Of a stretch of 64,000 bases of DNA, positions 25,401-37,700 are shown one piece after another. Each line of letters opens with the position of its first letter. Position 1 is the stretch's first letter. This stretch comes from Casuarius casuarius (taxonomy: Eukaryota; Chordata; Aves; Casuariiformes; Casuariidae). The stretch spans positions 124,001 to 188,000 of the forward strand of contig PTFA01000313.1 in assembly GCA_003342895.1 (NCBI GenBank), written 5' to 3'. The translations under genes and the position numbers were made by a program. The notes under the pieces were generated by a model, which was not told the DNA's origin, did not search any database, and saw only the letters and a list, made by a program, of their open reading frames with translations.

Positions 25401-27240
25401 GCTCAAACTTTCCAAAACAACCCATCTGCGCAAAACTGAATTAAACCTTTTGCTCAGCTACAGGCTCTGTTAACCAACCCCTAATAAAATATTAAATATG
25501 TATACCAAAATCTGATTTGATTTTTTAGTTAGCTTTAGCTTTTCCCTTTTTGGAAAAAATACACCATAAAAGAATGGAAACTTGCAGCTCCATTCATGGA
25601 CTCTAAGAAAAACCATTAAATCGGATCGGTCATCAGCTACGGATCAGTATTGGAAAACAGGATGCAGTACAGAGAGAAGCTTTAAGATTTGATAGTGGTG
25701 ACTCAAACTCTTCAAGCATTTTGCTTTACCTCTGAAGGAAACATTTTCTTTGCTTGTCAGAATTTCAATACTTAAAACCCACACACAATCATACCATCTT
25801 AGGACATACTTTTGAAGTGAGCTAACTTCTCCTTGCAGCAAAGAAGTTCTCTTTCTAGTAGGACTCAGTAGGCCAGCTTTGCAGTTGCCTGAATGTGGAT
25901 TTACAAGATTGACTCTGGTCTCCCCAGTTTGGAAAACTTTGTCCAAATATATCCCCTGAAATACATATTTTTAATATTATCTGCAATAGGATTAAAAATA
26001 TAGTATATCATATCAGTCACTCACATGTAATGAAAATGCCATCCACAAAAGCCTATTAGTAGAGACATCCTATCGTTATGCACTGTGAAGCAGGAAGGAA
26101 ATTAGGGGCCAGGCCCAGCTGAGATGGTAAAGAATAGCATAAATTCATCACCTTAGACCGCTAAATGCCACTCCTCCCTGCCCACACGCTGAACTAACAG
26201 ACTTTGCGAATGTCATCGCCTCCTTTGTGGTTGTGAAATGGGCTTGAAAAGCAAAGAATACATGGCAATAGGTGGAAAAATTAGACATTCTCATCTTCCA
26301 TTCACAGACATGGGTTAATTGTGTCAGAGGGTGTAATCCCTATAAATGAAGCTTTTTGAAAGGAAGTTTTTAGTCATTAAACTTAGGCAGAAATTACAGA
26401 GCAAGTTCTTGCTTAATATTCCAGGCACTAAAAAGGACAATTTAAATTTGTCTTGGATGCTCAGAAACAAAGTCAGAGAAGAGTTAAGGTTATTCCCTCG
26501 TTTTGTTTGGATAAATACAGCCTCAAAGTTTTAGTCACAAAACGATTTAGATCTACCAAGAACTGATGTGCTCATTTTAAGAAATAAGTTTATCTCCCCT
26601 TCTTTCTCAAAATAGGGCCAGAAAATACTCTGTTAAAGACCCCAGAGAAGCTCAACATTTTAATCTTACTGAGTGTTTCCCTTCAGTCTCTTTGAACAGC
26701 TTAAGTATTACCCAAACCTAAAGCACTCGGCTAGACTGCTATGGTGACCAGCTTTTGTATGACTCCCTTTCACTGATAATAATAAAAATAGTTTACATGA
26801 GAAATGAAATGCAGAAATGTAAACCTTCCAGCATCACTCTAGACTTGTGTACAGATACGGAGCAGATCAGCAACACTTCTCTCCAAAGTTTATTGTACAG
26901 TCAATGTACTAAAGTGATAGTACAACTGCCTACAAACTTTACACCTCTGAAAATGAGAACCATGAGGGCTTTTTTTTTCAAGTTACTGTGGTTGGAGAGC
27001 TTCTGCAACTAGAGGACAACCTTTAAAAATAAAATAAAATAAGCATCCTTTACATAGTACTAGTAACTTAGAAACCCATGAATTTCATACCACTTATGGA
27101 AAAAGTTTGTACTATATTTATTGTTGCAAGTGGTTTGTCAACCATAAAGGTCAATAAGACAGCTTTATAGATGCAGAAAAGAGGCCTCCTGTTTAACAGG
27201 ATTCAGAGTTTAAGCAAGACAACATGCTTGTCCATGTCAG
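22490..27240. other. Intergenic between RGS1 and RGS13, first part
   Basis: AT-rich sequence without a supported coding gene. It includes a run of 13 G at 23560-23572. Upstream untranslated exons of RGS13 could lie here or further on, but non-coding exons cannot be recognised by eye. Confidence 0.5.
23560..23572 (+). repeat. Poly(G) run of 13
   Basis: An uninterrupted run of 13 G, likely length-variable and hard to sequence. Confidence 0.9.
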
Positions 27241-27247
27241 TCTGAGC

Positions 27248-27248
<1 letters not shown>

Positions 27249-27298
<50 letters not shown>
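27249..27298. repeat. Compound microsatellite (AC)16(AG)9
   Basis: Sixteen AC units run directly into nine AG units without interruption. The long perfect arrays suggest the locus is polymorphic. It lies between RGS1 and RGS13. Confidence 0.97.
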
Positions 27299-27299
27299 T

Positions 27300-30200
27300 C
27301 TTCAAGCCCAAAATAAACAGCTGCAAGGCAGGAGGCCCTGTGTGAATGCGGTCAAATATTCTGGCCAACATGGACCAAACAGTAATCAATAACTTTGCAC
27401 TAAAACAATCACACAGAATTCTTACAGGAGACGTAAGCAAGCAGCCTTGTGAACTCCTGAGCAGGGGTAATTTTCAGGTTGTGAGAACTAAGGGCACACA
27501 GCGCTTCTTACCCAAACCACAGCACCCAACTCTCCTGACTGACTGGGAGCATTGAAAGTTCAAGTAAAAACTAGTCCAAGCTTCCAGTCACATGATTTCC
27601 CTTTGCTGCTTTGAGGGTTGAGGCTCACAGGATGACTTCATGGCTTTTAGGAGGGAAAGGGGAAGAGAAAGGTCATAGCATGTATCTGAGGCAAGAGGTG
27701 CTGTCTGACCTGCAGTTTAAGCACTAAACAGGTGATACTCAGTTAAGCTTGCAGAGATCAGTAGCTGTGCAAGATGTGTCCAATCCTACAGCAAAAACTG
27801 AAGAAACCATACATATAGAAAACACTGCAACTCTTGAAGTCAATAAATACCAGCAAGCCATGCCTACTTCTGCCTAGTGGCAGAAACCACTGCATCATCT
27901 ATATAGCTGCAGAGTTACTTGGCCGTGGTGCCCTGCAGTGAGGACCTGAACTTATTCTGTGAATCTTGTTATCTGATGCCCTGTGGGAATGGTTTTTTGC
28001 TGCATGTGAAACCTAACTTTTCTTGAAGGTTTTTTTTTTTCAGTTATGTAGCAAGAAAGTTACCAATAGAACCTGGTCAAAGCCACCAAGTAAGATGCAA
28101 ACAGAAAAAAAGGGACTGTTCTCTTGAAACCTTAAGGGCTGTATTAAGTAAAAAAGCAAGAGCTTTGATCTGCTATTTATGTACTATGCCCACTCAAAGA
28201 GCAGTGAGAATGAGCAGTGCTTAGATCAAGGTATCCACCTTCTGCTCTCCCTCAACTTTAGCAAGGGCCTCAGTGTTTTGCCTAATTTTTTCTTGGGATA
28301 AGTCTTGCACATCCTCAGTGCTCCTATCTGCACATCCTTATAAGACGTGGCATGAGGAACAGGAGCATCAGGCAAGCACCAGCAAGCAGTGTTCCTACAT
28401 TCATGAAAGCCAGCATGTGGGTGTACAGCAGGAGAAAGAGGAGGTTGGGTAGCTGTGTGCAAGCAAGGGAGCATGTGGGTAGATGGAAAGAACGGGTATC
28501 AATACTGAGAGAATGACAGACAGGACTTCCAAGTTCATTAGTGTGAAACACGTAGGTGGGCGAGATGTTTATTGAGCAGAAGAGCATTAAAATAGAAACA
28601 CAATAGGAAAGAGTGAATATAAGAGCAAGAAAAAAAAAATAGAGAGAAGGCATGAGAATTAAAGATGATACTAATAGCTAAGTGAAAACAAGAATGAACA
28701 GAAAAGGAAATAGGAGGATATGAACAAGGGAGGCTGACAAAGTACCTTTCTCTAATGCCAAATGGTTACAGAAAGAAAACTAATATTGACAAACAGTCTT
28801 TTGAGTAGCAGATAAATCTTGAAGACAGCCTTGCTGTATTTCTTGTGTAAGGTCATATCTGTTGGATATTTAAAAATGGCCCTGGGAACCAGAAGAGGCT
28901 GTGGGAGGACAGTACAAGCTGGTATGATGCAGGGTATAACTCATTTTCCATGAAGCCTTAGGGGATTCAAATGAGAACAGTTGCTGGGATCTGAGAGCAT
29001 TATCCTGGCTGAGAGGAAAAAGTCTGTGACCCAGTGGGCCGAACATACTGTCTCAACCACTTGGCAATTGATAGTTCAGTCCCGGGGCGGGAACAAGACA
29101 AAAAAACCCTGATGAATTCAGCAGCTCTGACATGATATAGCCATTTCCCCTGCCTCTGTTTTGATTCTTCTGCTTCTCACTTTTCCTCATTATTTTATTT
29201 CTTTCTCAGAAGTGTATCCAGTTCAACTACTGAACCAAAAAGGCAACAGCTGGTCCCTTCTCAGCACATACCGTCGCAGCACTGAATTTGGCCTGCAACC
29301 ATACACATGCAACATAGAAGAAAGGATTCAAAGGAGTAAGACTATATCAAAAGCCTGTTCAACATATGCTTCAGTTATCTACTGGTCTCCAGCTCACCCA
29401 AGAGACAAGTCAAGGCCCTTTCAGGCTAGGTGAGACCATTCATTACCATGAAACTGCAAAGAGCTTCCGCAGAGCCTGCAGAGACCCAGTTTGAAATGAT
29501 GCTCACAGGAAAAATTCTGCCTTCTTCGGGGTGACACCAGGTGACATCTAGTGGAATACTCATGTAATAAGAGGAAGAACATCATTTAGGCTCAGTCACA
29601 TAATTTTTCGTTGAAAAAGCGCTCCTGGTTAGTCACCAAACCTCCCAGGCCTGTTAAGTACTCTGGAAAGGGAAGCAGAAAGGCACCGTTCTGGGTATCA
29701 AGCTAAGAACGAACGGCAGTAGAAGAAACAAATTGTAAAAATATATTGGCAAGGAGCTTTGATGGAGTAGCACTGAGCCTAAATGACAGCAGTCCTGTTG
29801 AGAGCACGAAGATGCTCTTTGCACGGGCTGCGAGGCACAGCCGTGGCAGGCAACTGGCAGGCGAATACCCGCAGCACCGGAGGCTCCCTCTGCCCCCGAG
29901 GACTTGCACCTGCAGAGACCCATCGAATTTCCCAGGGCCCGTTACAGCGTGCTCCAGCTGAAGGATACAATGATACAATGAGACTGCAAACACTAAATAG
30001 GCCACAAGTCTTGCATTTCCGATTCCTCCCACGGTACAAGCCAAAAGTAGGTCTGGACAAGTATTTTTCAGTTTAATAGTAAAAACAAGCTTATTTCAAC
30101 TTTAAACAATGTTACAATTTAATATCTGTAATATACCAAAGAAAATATTTGAACAAAGTCACTGATTACTGAAGAATCGTACTCAGGTGCTGCACAGTTT

Positions 30201-33200
30201 AAATTTAGAGATCTTGCATATGATGTCCTAATGATGAACACTAGCTGATAATAGAAACCCCCCCAAATAGCTCATTAGCATTTAACACAAATATTTTAAA
30301 TGAATTCTCTTTTAATGCCAGCATGATTTCTTGCATAAATAAGCTTCTTTTACAAAAAGGACTTGCATATAGACATGCATATGTACGTATATATCCACAA
30401 GGTTTTCAGAGTAAGAGAGTGCGCATGTAAGTAAATCAAATAATAAATACTGGTTTAAATCACCGGTGGAGATTAAGAAACAGAACTGAGATTTTCCTTT
30501 TTGTAACTTTTTCAGAGTCACAGTATCAGCAACATTTATAAGGCTTTTGTTTGTCATTTTTTAAATAATTATACAGGTAAGATTCTATATATCCATCATT
30601 AGCTTATCGAGTTCAGGCCAAAGTTACTCCCTGCCACGTACTTTCAGTGCATAACTGTTTGAACGTGCAGCTCATAAGTTCTTCTGAGGAGACATGTGAG
30701 AAAGTCGGATCATGTCACCTTTACAATTATTTAGCCAAATAATGTCAAGTTACATTACATGGATATTTGCACCTGCTCATTTCTATTATAAAAATGAGGA
30801 AAACCACCCCCCAAAAAGCTATGAAGTTATGAATAATAATAAAAAGCAGAAAGGAATACCAGCTCATGGAAAAGAGAATACATTGTGAGATTTATTCCTC
30901 ACTTTCCGTGAGCACATGCTAAGTCCCACAGTGAGCTCCTCACAGGCGAGCTCTCACACTGACCTGCCTCTGCTACAAGCTGACCAGGTTTGCTACAGGC
31001 ACGTTTTCTCTTGAGGAGAATCTTTACTATTAGAAAAATATGAATGTACATTCTTCTACACTAGGTTTGTACATCAGTAAGGTGAGACTCAATAAAATAA
31101 ATCTGAGTGTACAGTATTATTGCAGTTTCAAATTTTAAATTAAACTCTGAGTTCATGTTTTGCCTAGGAGCTGTTGTAAGGGAAAGAAAGACGAGTCAGA
31201 ACAGAGAGCAGATCCAAAGAGCAATCGCATGCGGTTTTGCTGGCCTGTCTGATGGAGCATGCCAACCCTTCCCCCCTGACACTGCCCATCCAGCGTAGAC
31301 ATAGGCAAATCCCTGGAGATGCCAACTCTCACATGCCCCAGAAAGGACAGACAAGTTTAAAGAAAGTCCTGCTTCTAACATAGCTCAGACAGCATGCACA
31401 GCAAAGTTAACTGGCTGCAAACACAGAAACACCTCACACTAACCGGTCAGAGCAGAAAATAAGGGCTCTCCCATAACAATCAAAATTATCTGCTTCATGA
31501 TGCTGCCTGTAGGAGGACCCAACCATTGTTTCTAATGGGAGGATATTTGTACCATTCATTTCAAACAAGGACTTTAGATTTAATATTAGCAACTTTGATA
31601 AAGAGGTGGAAATTATTAGTCACAAAACTTGGACAATACATGCAAGATTTCAGTAAAGTAAAACACAGCTTCATTTCGTTACAGCTGATCAGTAGAGATG
31701 TCAAGATAATTTCAGAGCAAACAGCCTCTATCAGCAGGGCATCAGAGTCCAACTGAACTTCTTCTGGTAGAAACCACAGACACTGTTTGCATATGGTGTG
31801 TATAATAAAGGAGTCAGGCACTAGCATGAACAGCATAGGCACAGCCAAAGGGTAGTAAGACCTTCTCTATTAAAAGAAAACAATGAAGAACAAAACAGGT
31901 CAAGGAATTTGGAAACTTGTCTCCACAAATGCAACTACTAAATGAAACCTTTTAACCACGGGCGACCATCCAAGAAGAGGTTCTGTAAGTATGAGGTTTT
32001 GTACTTCAAAATATGAACAGAAAAAAACATAGCATAGGCAAGGAAACACCCCTTTTCCACTTGGTATGTAAAGGTATCTCGGAATAGCAGAGGCCTTCAT
32101 TTTAGAAACGTTTCTGATGTATAAACAAGTTCATCCCTATTTACATGTGAATATTTTGTGTAATATTCTTAGTACCAACTGAGTGAGATTACAGAAGGCA
32201 ACTAAGTAGAATTTTTATATAGTGGTTTCTTTCTGAAGGCTCCAGTGAAACCAACACTATGCATTAAAAACAGTGAGATTAGGTAGTTTATAGACTACAG
32301 CAGAGCGTAAGAATGCTGAAAACTAACCTGTATGTTGCAGCTTGAAAGCAAAGAAATCTTGTCCTTTGATCTACCAAAGCAGTTTTCAGTATCTTCCAAT
32401 ACAAAAATAAAATAAAATGAGAATTAAGATATAAGCAGTACTGATCTGCAAAGGATATCTTTTATAGAAATAAATAATTTGAAGTCTTAGATTCATTTAT
32501 TATCAGACAGGTAATTCATTCTCTGAAAGTGCTGTAACCAACTTTCCTCTTGATTACATGAGCTGCAGGAAGTGTAGATCCTATATGTTAAAAAAACTTG
32601 TGGCTTTATTGTGATAAAACCTCATAATAAGCTGAAAAATGGTTATTACATATATTAGTTGTATGCAACAGGTGCAAACAGCTCCTGTGGCCTAGCTGCA
32701 CAGCTGGCTGAACTCAGCAAAGCTGTATTAAGTAGTTTGGATGGTTACGTGCTCCGATTTACAGCAGAGGATCTGGCCCTAATGCAGGCAAAGTCACAGA
32801 CTGCACTCAGGAATTTTAGCCTCCTAAAAAAACTGGCATAAAGCTACAGCTTCCTCTGGCGCAGTTTATGCAGTATACCCGTCCTGCTGCAGGAATAGTG
32901 CCATTGCCAGCAGTGACGGTCGACTTCTCACTAAAGCAGCCTGAAATTTCTTCTCTCTGCTGAAGCGTAGTCTAAAGAAACACTGAAAGACATGCAATCA
33001 GCATGCTCTATTCCTTGGTCTAGTAGGAAGTGTTCCTTATATAAAAGGAATAGAGAACTGCACTCCCCTGCTTTTATGCATAGCAAACGTGTTTACTCAA
33101 TAAGGCCTGGGGCACAGTATTGGTTTAAAGCCTCTAACTCAAATTAAAAAGGTTCCTCAGAGCAATAACATCTCCTCATGCAATATGGCTTTTCATCAAG

Positions 33201-34695
33201 CAACCACCTGGAGAGGAAGAGAAGTTACCAACTGATGCTTCGAATTCAGATAGAAATGGTTGAATTAGATTATTTAATATTGCTTCATCTAATATTTCTT
33301 GATTATTTCTGTATAACAGTTCAGCTATAATCGGCTACTTTAGGTTTCAAAACAAGCAACAATCTGTATTTAGTTTATATTTCGGTGAATAGTAGACCAA
33401 TGATTGTGATATGAAAATATCCAGAACAGAGGGCATTGGGTATGCTAAAACAAGGTCATAACCATATGCCAGAATTTAAAGGCATAACTTGATTTATTCT
33501 TTTTCAGATAATATAGAGTACTATGTGGTTTTCAAAGATCATCTTTTGGCAGAGGGCGACATGACTAAATATTAGGGAGAGAAAGGAATAGGCAGATATA
33601 GAGGAAATCATACAGCAAACCAGCAGAGATCGTGGTTCAGGCAGCTCTGCAGAAGTTGAAAACCAGCGTCAGCCCCTGGAAATCCTGCCGGGCTGTCGGG
33701 AGCGTGAGCAGGAGTTTCGGTGCAGCACTCAGGCAGAGTTATGAAATTCCACTACCCTGTAGGAAAACTGTTGGGCAAGATTCTCAAATACTGTAAGATT
33801 GGATATAGGTTTCGGGGGAGCAATGAAAAGGTCACCGAGGTGAGTGCAGTCATTTCCCAAGTCCAGAAGGTCCCACCAGAAGATGCAGCCTTGCTCTGTG
33901 TTTTGTTACGTTTCAGTTGGCTGAAAAATTTGGTTGTGTGAGTGGTATATGCCAACAAACCCTCAAATGGAGGGAACTGAGTTTAAGTAGTTGGTGTGGA
34001 AGACGATTTGATTTTAGGCAGGTCTATACAAACTCACCCAGTGTCCCACACAAACATAGCAAAGAATCTGGCATCTCTTGAAAGCCAAAGGAGAACAAAC
34101 AAACATCCTTCAGCTCACAACCCCTCCTCTCTCTCTCTCATCAAAAGCACGAACATATTCTTAACTACCTCATCCCTAAGAAAACTAGCACCATTTCTTG
34201 CAGATATTATCTCTATATGAAAGTTAAAGACATTTTTAATTAATATTTAGTAGGTGATATTCGACCAACAAATATCTGTCTCCGACATGTAACGAGCTGT
34301 TTGGAGTTGTTCCGTTCATACTGACTCTGATCCCTGGCCCAGGGCTTCCTCAATTTCCAGTGAAGATTCCTATTTTCCCTCTGCTTTCGGTCAGGCTCAA
34401 AATTTTAAGTGTCCTTTCATAAGTGGAGAAGGAAAGAGGCAGAATTAACTTTGATTTTTTTCCCCTAAAAGACATCTATCAGGTTGCTTGATTTGATTTT
34501 TTTTTTTTTGTCCAAGTTCCACATTATATTATATATTTTGGTCTAATGCCTCAGCCATGATTCATGAAGATAGATGCATAAAATAAGAATACTGTTAGAA
34601 CTGGTAGCATTGCTATAAGGAGACTGAATTATAAGCAGAATAAAAGGTAGCAAAACTGAGCATAGCAGGTTTAAAATTCACATATTTTCCATGTT
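27300..34695. other. Intergenic between RGS1 and RGS13, second part
   Basis: No coding gene is supported. Short overlapping frames near 29.7-30.05 kb reflect a modest GC-rich patch, and those near 28.2-28.65 kb have no family resemblance. Because the first coding exon of RGS13 begins at an apparent splice acceptor, at least one transcribed 5' exon must lie upstream, probably in this stretch. Confidence 0.5.
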
Positions 34696-34702
34696 TAGGA
34701 GA

Positions 34703-34767
34703 ATGAGTCTAAATACTTGCTGGCTTTGCAAGATATTCGGAGCAGAGAAAAGCGGGATCACTACCAA
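34703..34767 (+). CDS. RGS13: RGS13 coding exon 1
   Basis: Encodes MSLNTCWLCKIFGAEKSGIT and onward to the first two bases of codon 22 (phase 2), ending at a GTAAGT donor. An acceptor-like TTTCCATGTTTAG ends at 34698, leaving a four-base untranslated lead before the ATG, so the exon is internal to the transcript. A is at -3. Identification depends on the C-W-x-C pattern and matching length with human RGS13. Confidence 0.88.
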
Positions 34768-37700
34768 GTAAGTAATTATAAATATTCTTATGTTCTGCAA
34801 CATATACAGCTGCCTGAATAGGAGAAAGAAAAAAGAAAAAAAAAAAAACACTTCACAGTGGAAGTTTCCTGCACAGGCTTAATATCATGCAAAATACGTA
34901 GCATCTTCACAGCTGCCCCAAGTGACCATCTTGACCACCTTTAATACAGCCAATTACTTTATGGTAACACAGATAGCACACTGGTAAATGTTGAATACAT
35001 GTGTGGATCCCTTCCATGTAAGGAGCCGTTGCTCAGTGTCTCCTGCAAGTCCTTGGCTCCCACCAGGCTCAGGGGAGGCCAGGAATAGCCAGGACTTCAG
35101 CCGACAGGTCGCGCCGGCGTGGCTGGAAAGCTCCCGCCCAACGCAGCAGAGAACTGGGCATCACATCACGTGCTGTATCGATTTACTGACTGCAGAAGAA
35201 TACGCCTTCCACAGCAAATACTGAGGTGTGTCTGAGGCCTCCTGAGGCTGCCGTTCAGGTGAGGTTAAGCGCGAGCACACCAGAAACCTAGGCAGCATTT
35301 CCCGCAGTGCCGCCTGGGGAGGACGCCTCTGCGACGCAGCGTGGCTCAGCCCAAGGGAAGCTGGTGCAACGCGGCCAGGGAAGCCCCTCGCGCTGGGGAG
35401 AGCGCAATAAGGGAAATCCCACAAGATGTTACAGTAGCATTTTCTAATTTAAACTTTCGAATCCCAGCTATTAAGCCTCAGTTTTTTAAGAAAATGTTCA
35501 AATTTTTCAGTGTAACACATTTTCCAGTGAATTGTATTGTATAGCACATCAATGCAGCAAAAAGATCACAGCCAATACAGCAGCTAAAACAGCAGCATTA
35601 ATGCAGATACCAATAACCCATGCTCACATTTTCCTTACTGACTTCTGCATTTTCCTGAGTTTAAAAGGAGAAAAAAAAAAAAAAAAAAGTAGAGAGGTTT
35701 TCCTCTGTGTCAGCTGCCCCATCAGGCAGTGTTCTTTCTGCTTCACAGACCGATGCTAAAGACAAATAATCAGACATGGAAATAAGATGGCACTGCTGAT
35801 GGTGCTCAGTGAGACGGACAAGATTGTCGCTTGCTCTGTGCAGAAGCAGCATTGCTGACAGAGGTAAAAATTTATCTGCGTCAGTAACAGCCAATATGAC
35901 TCAGAAGCGGCTCTTAAAAAAAGAGGACTAAGATTCTCACTTCCAATAACCGCACACTTCATGAGTTTACATAAAGAGAAGGCCAATAGTGCATGAGAAA
36001 AATGCCTTTTGACAAGAAACAGGCGCCTATTTAGCGGGAGCTGCTAGAGCGCTTACCCCCCCGTCCGGCTGCGGTGAAGTTCCTACGACTGCGCTTCTCT
36101 GAGGGGCAGGTCAGGCCGATCAGGCAAGCCCGGCTTCATAATTCTTTCAGAGAAAGAGCAAGAATTATATCAAGTTAAAAAAATAAAAGGATGATCACCA
36201 GTTAAAAAGGCTACAAATCTACTGATGGTTGTCACGCAGAGAAAACCTGTGAAGCATCACCCAGTACTCAGACCAAAGCCAATTTTGCTTTTAATTGAAT
36301 TGTATGTACACCTATATCTAAACTTTGCAATGTTGAGTAGCTGTTGTTGAGATCAGCAGCTCAGGTGTAAGGCCGTGCTCGGAGAGAAGAGCCATCTCCT
36401 CCCGGGTCTGCCTGGCCCGCAGCCGAGAGCGCCTGCTGGAGCACGTTCCCCGGGTTTTCTTCTACTAACATAAGCATAAGCATTTTTAAGTTACTGGCAT
36501 TTAGGTCCTATAACTGCAAAGCTTAAAAAAAAAAACAAAAAACCCACCTGATGTAAATGGAGCCATGATAATTTACATTCACTTACAGTCTGGCCACCAA
36601 ATATTTATTTTTGGTTAAATTGTTTAGTCTCTCACCTCACTGCTTTCATGCTCTTTCCCAGAATCAACCAGGAGACTCCTACAATTTTGTGAAATTATCA
36701 CTTGAGAATAACAAACATTAAAAAAAAAAAAAAGAAATTCATCTTCAGTCACCTCCAAGAACTATGCCTAGATTAGTAACTGTGTCATATCGGTTATAAA
36801 CAGCTGGAGATAGAACGGATAATGTGTCCCTGTGCAGCTGAGACGGTATTAACCTTTCGTTATTTGTCTTCTGTTCAGAGCTTCAGATCTCAGCTGATAA
36901 GTCAGCTGCTGGCAGCTTGGGTCGTAAAGGGCCTTCAAGTGCTACAAGACGACCTGGAGCCCTCAAAGACTCTGCTGCTAAATGCAAACCTAACTCTCAA
37001 CATTTCATAAATAAACTATGATTCCTGTCCCAAAGAAGTTAGTCTGGAAAATTACTACTTCCCTTACACTTCTCCAAAGAAGCATATGCCATTTCCCAAG
37101 AAATTACGTGGAAGTACCTTGAGATGGAACTGAATTTTTAGTACAGTGAGAGAATATTTTCTTCCACATCGTTAGCACAGGATCCGAGATATGCAGAAAA
37201 GCCTTTTTAAATGCAAAATTCATACATATCACATTTAAATTAGGGGACAGACTTCCAGTTCAAAGTTTCGATTTGTATATTTGCCATATATTAGCCATAG
37301 CAAACTGTACCGCCTGATGCTACGATAATCTCCTTTTTCCTAAAGGTTGTCTTTGAAGGAAGTTCTCCAGTGGTCCCAGTCTTTTGAAAAGCTGATAACA
37401 AGTAAATGTAAGTAACTATGTTTTTATCCTAGCTGGATTCACTGGAAAAGAAAAAAAAGAGTTTCTATAAGGGAAAGTCAAGAAGTCTTAAGGCAGGGCA
37501 TGCGCTGTACTGCGTATACAGCTACTGAAAAGCAACCTTCTGTGTATGCGTCGCACCCCGGCCCCCTGCGTCTCCTTCAGGCCTCAGAGTTACCCCACGC
37601 GGGGTTTGCTCTGAAAGTACGTCTTGCAGTTGTAAGCACTGGTCGTGCTCAACAAGCAACAGCCCTGGGTGAAGCCCCACAAGCGTTCTCCTGGCTACGG

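Noticed and set aside
27237..27440. Frame with a CVCVCV repeat
   Set aside because: Direct translation of the AC/AG microsatellite.
35450..35470. TTCGAATCCC, resembling a tRNA B box
   Set aside because: No A box at the right distance upstream and no cloverleaf could be drawn. The similar GGTTCGAAG at about 16588 fails the same test.
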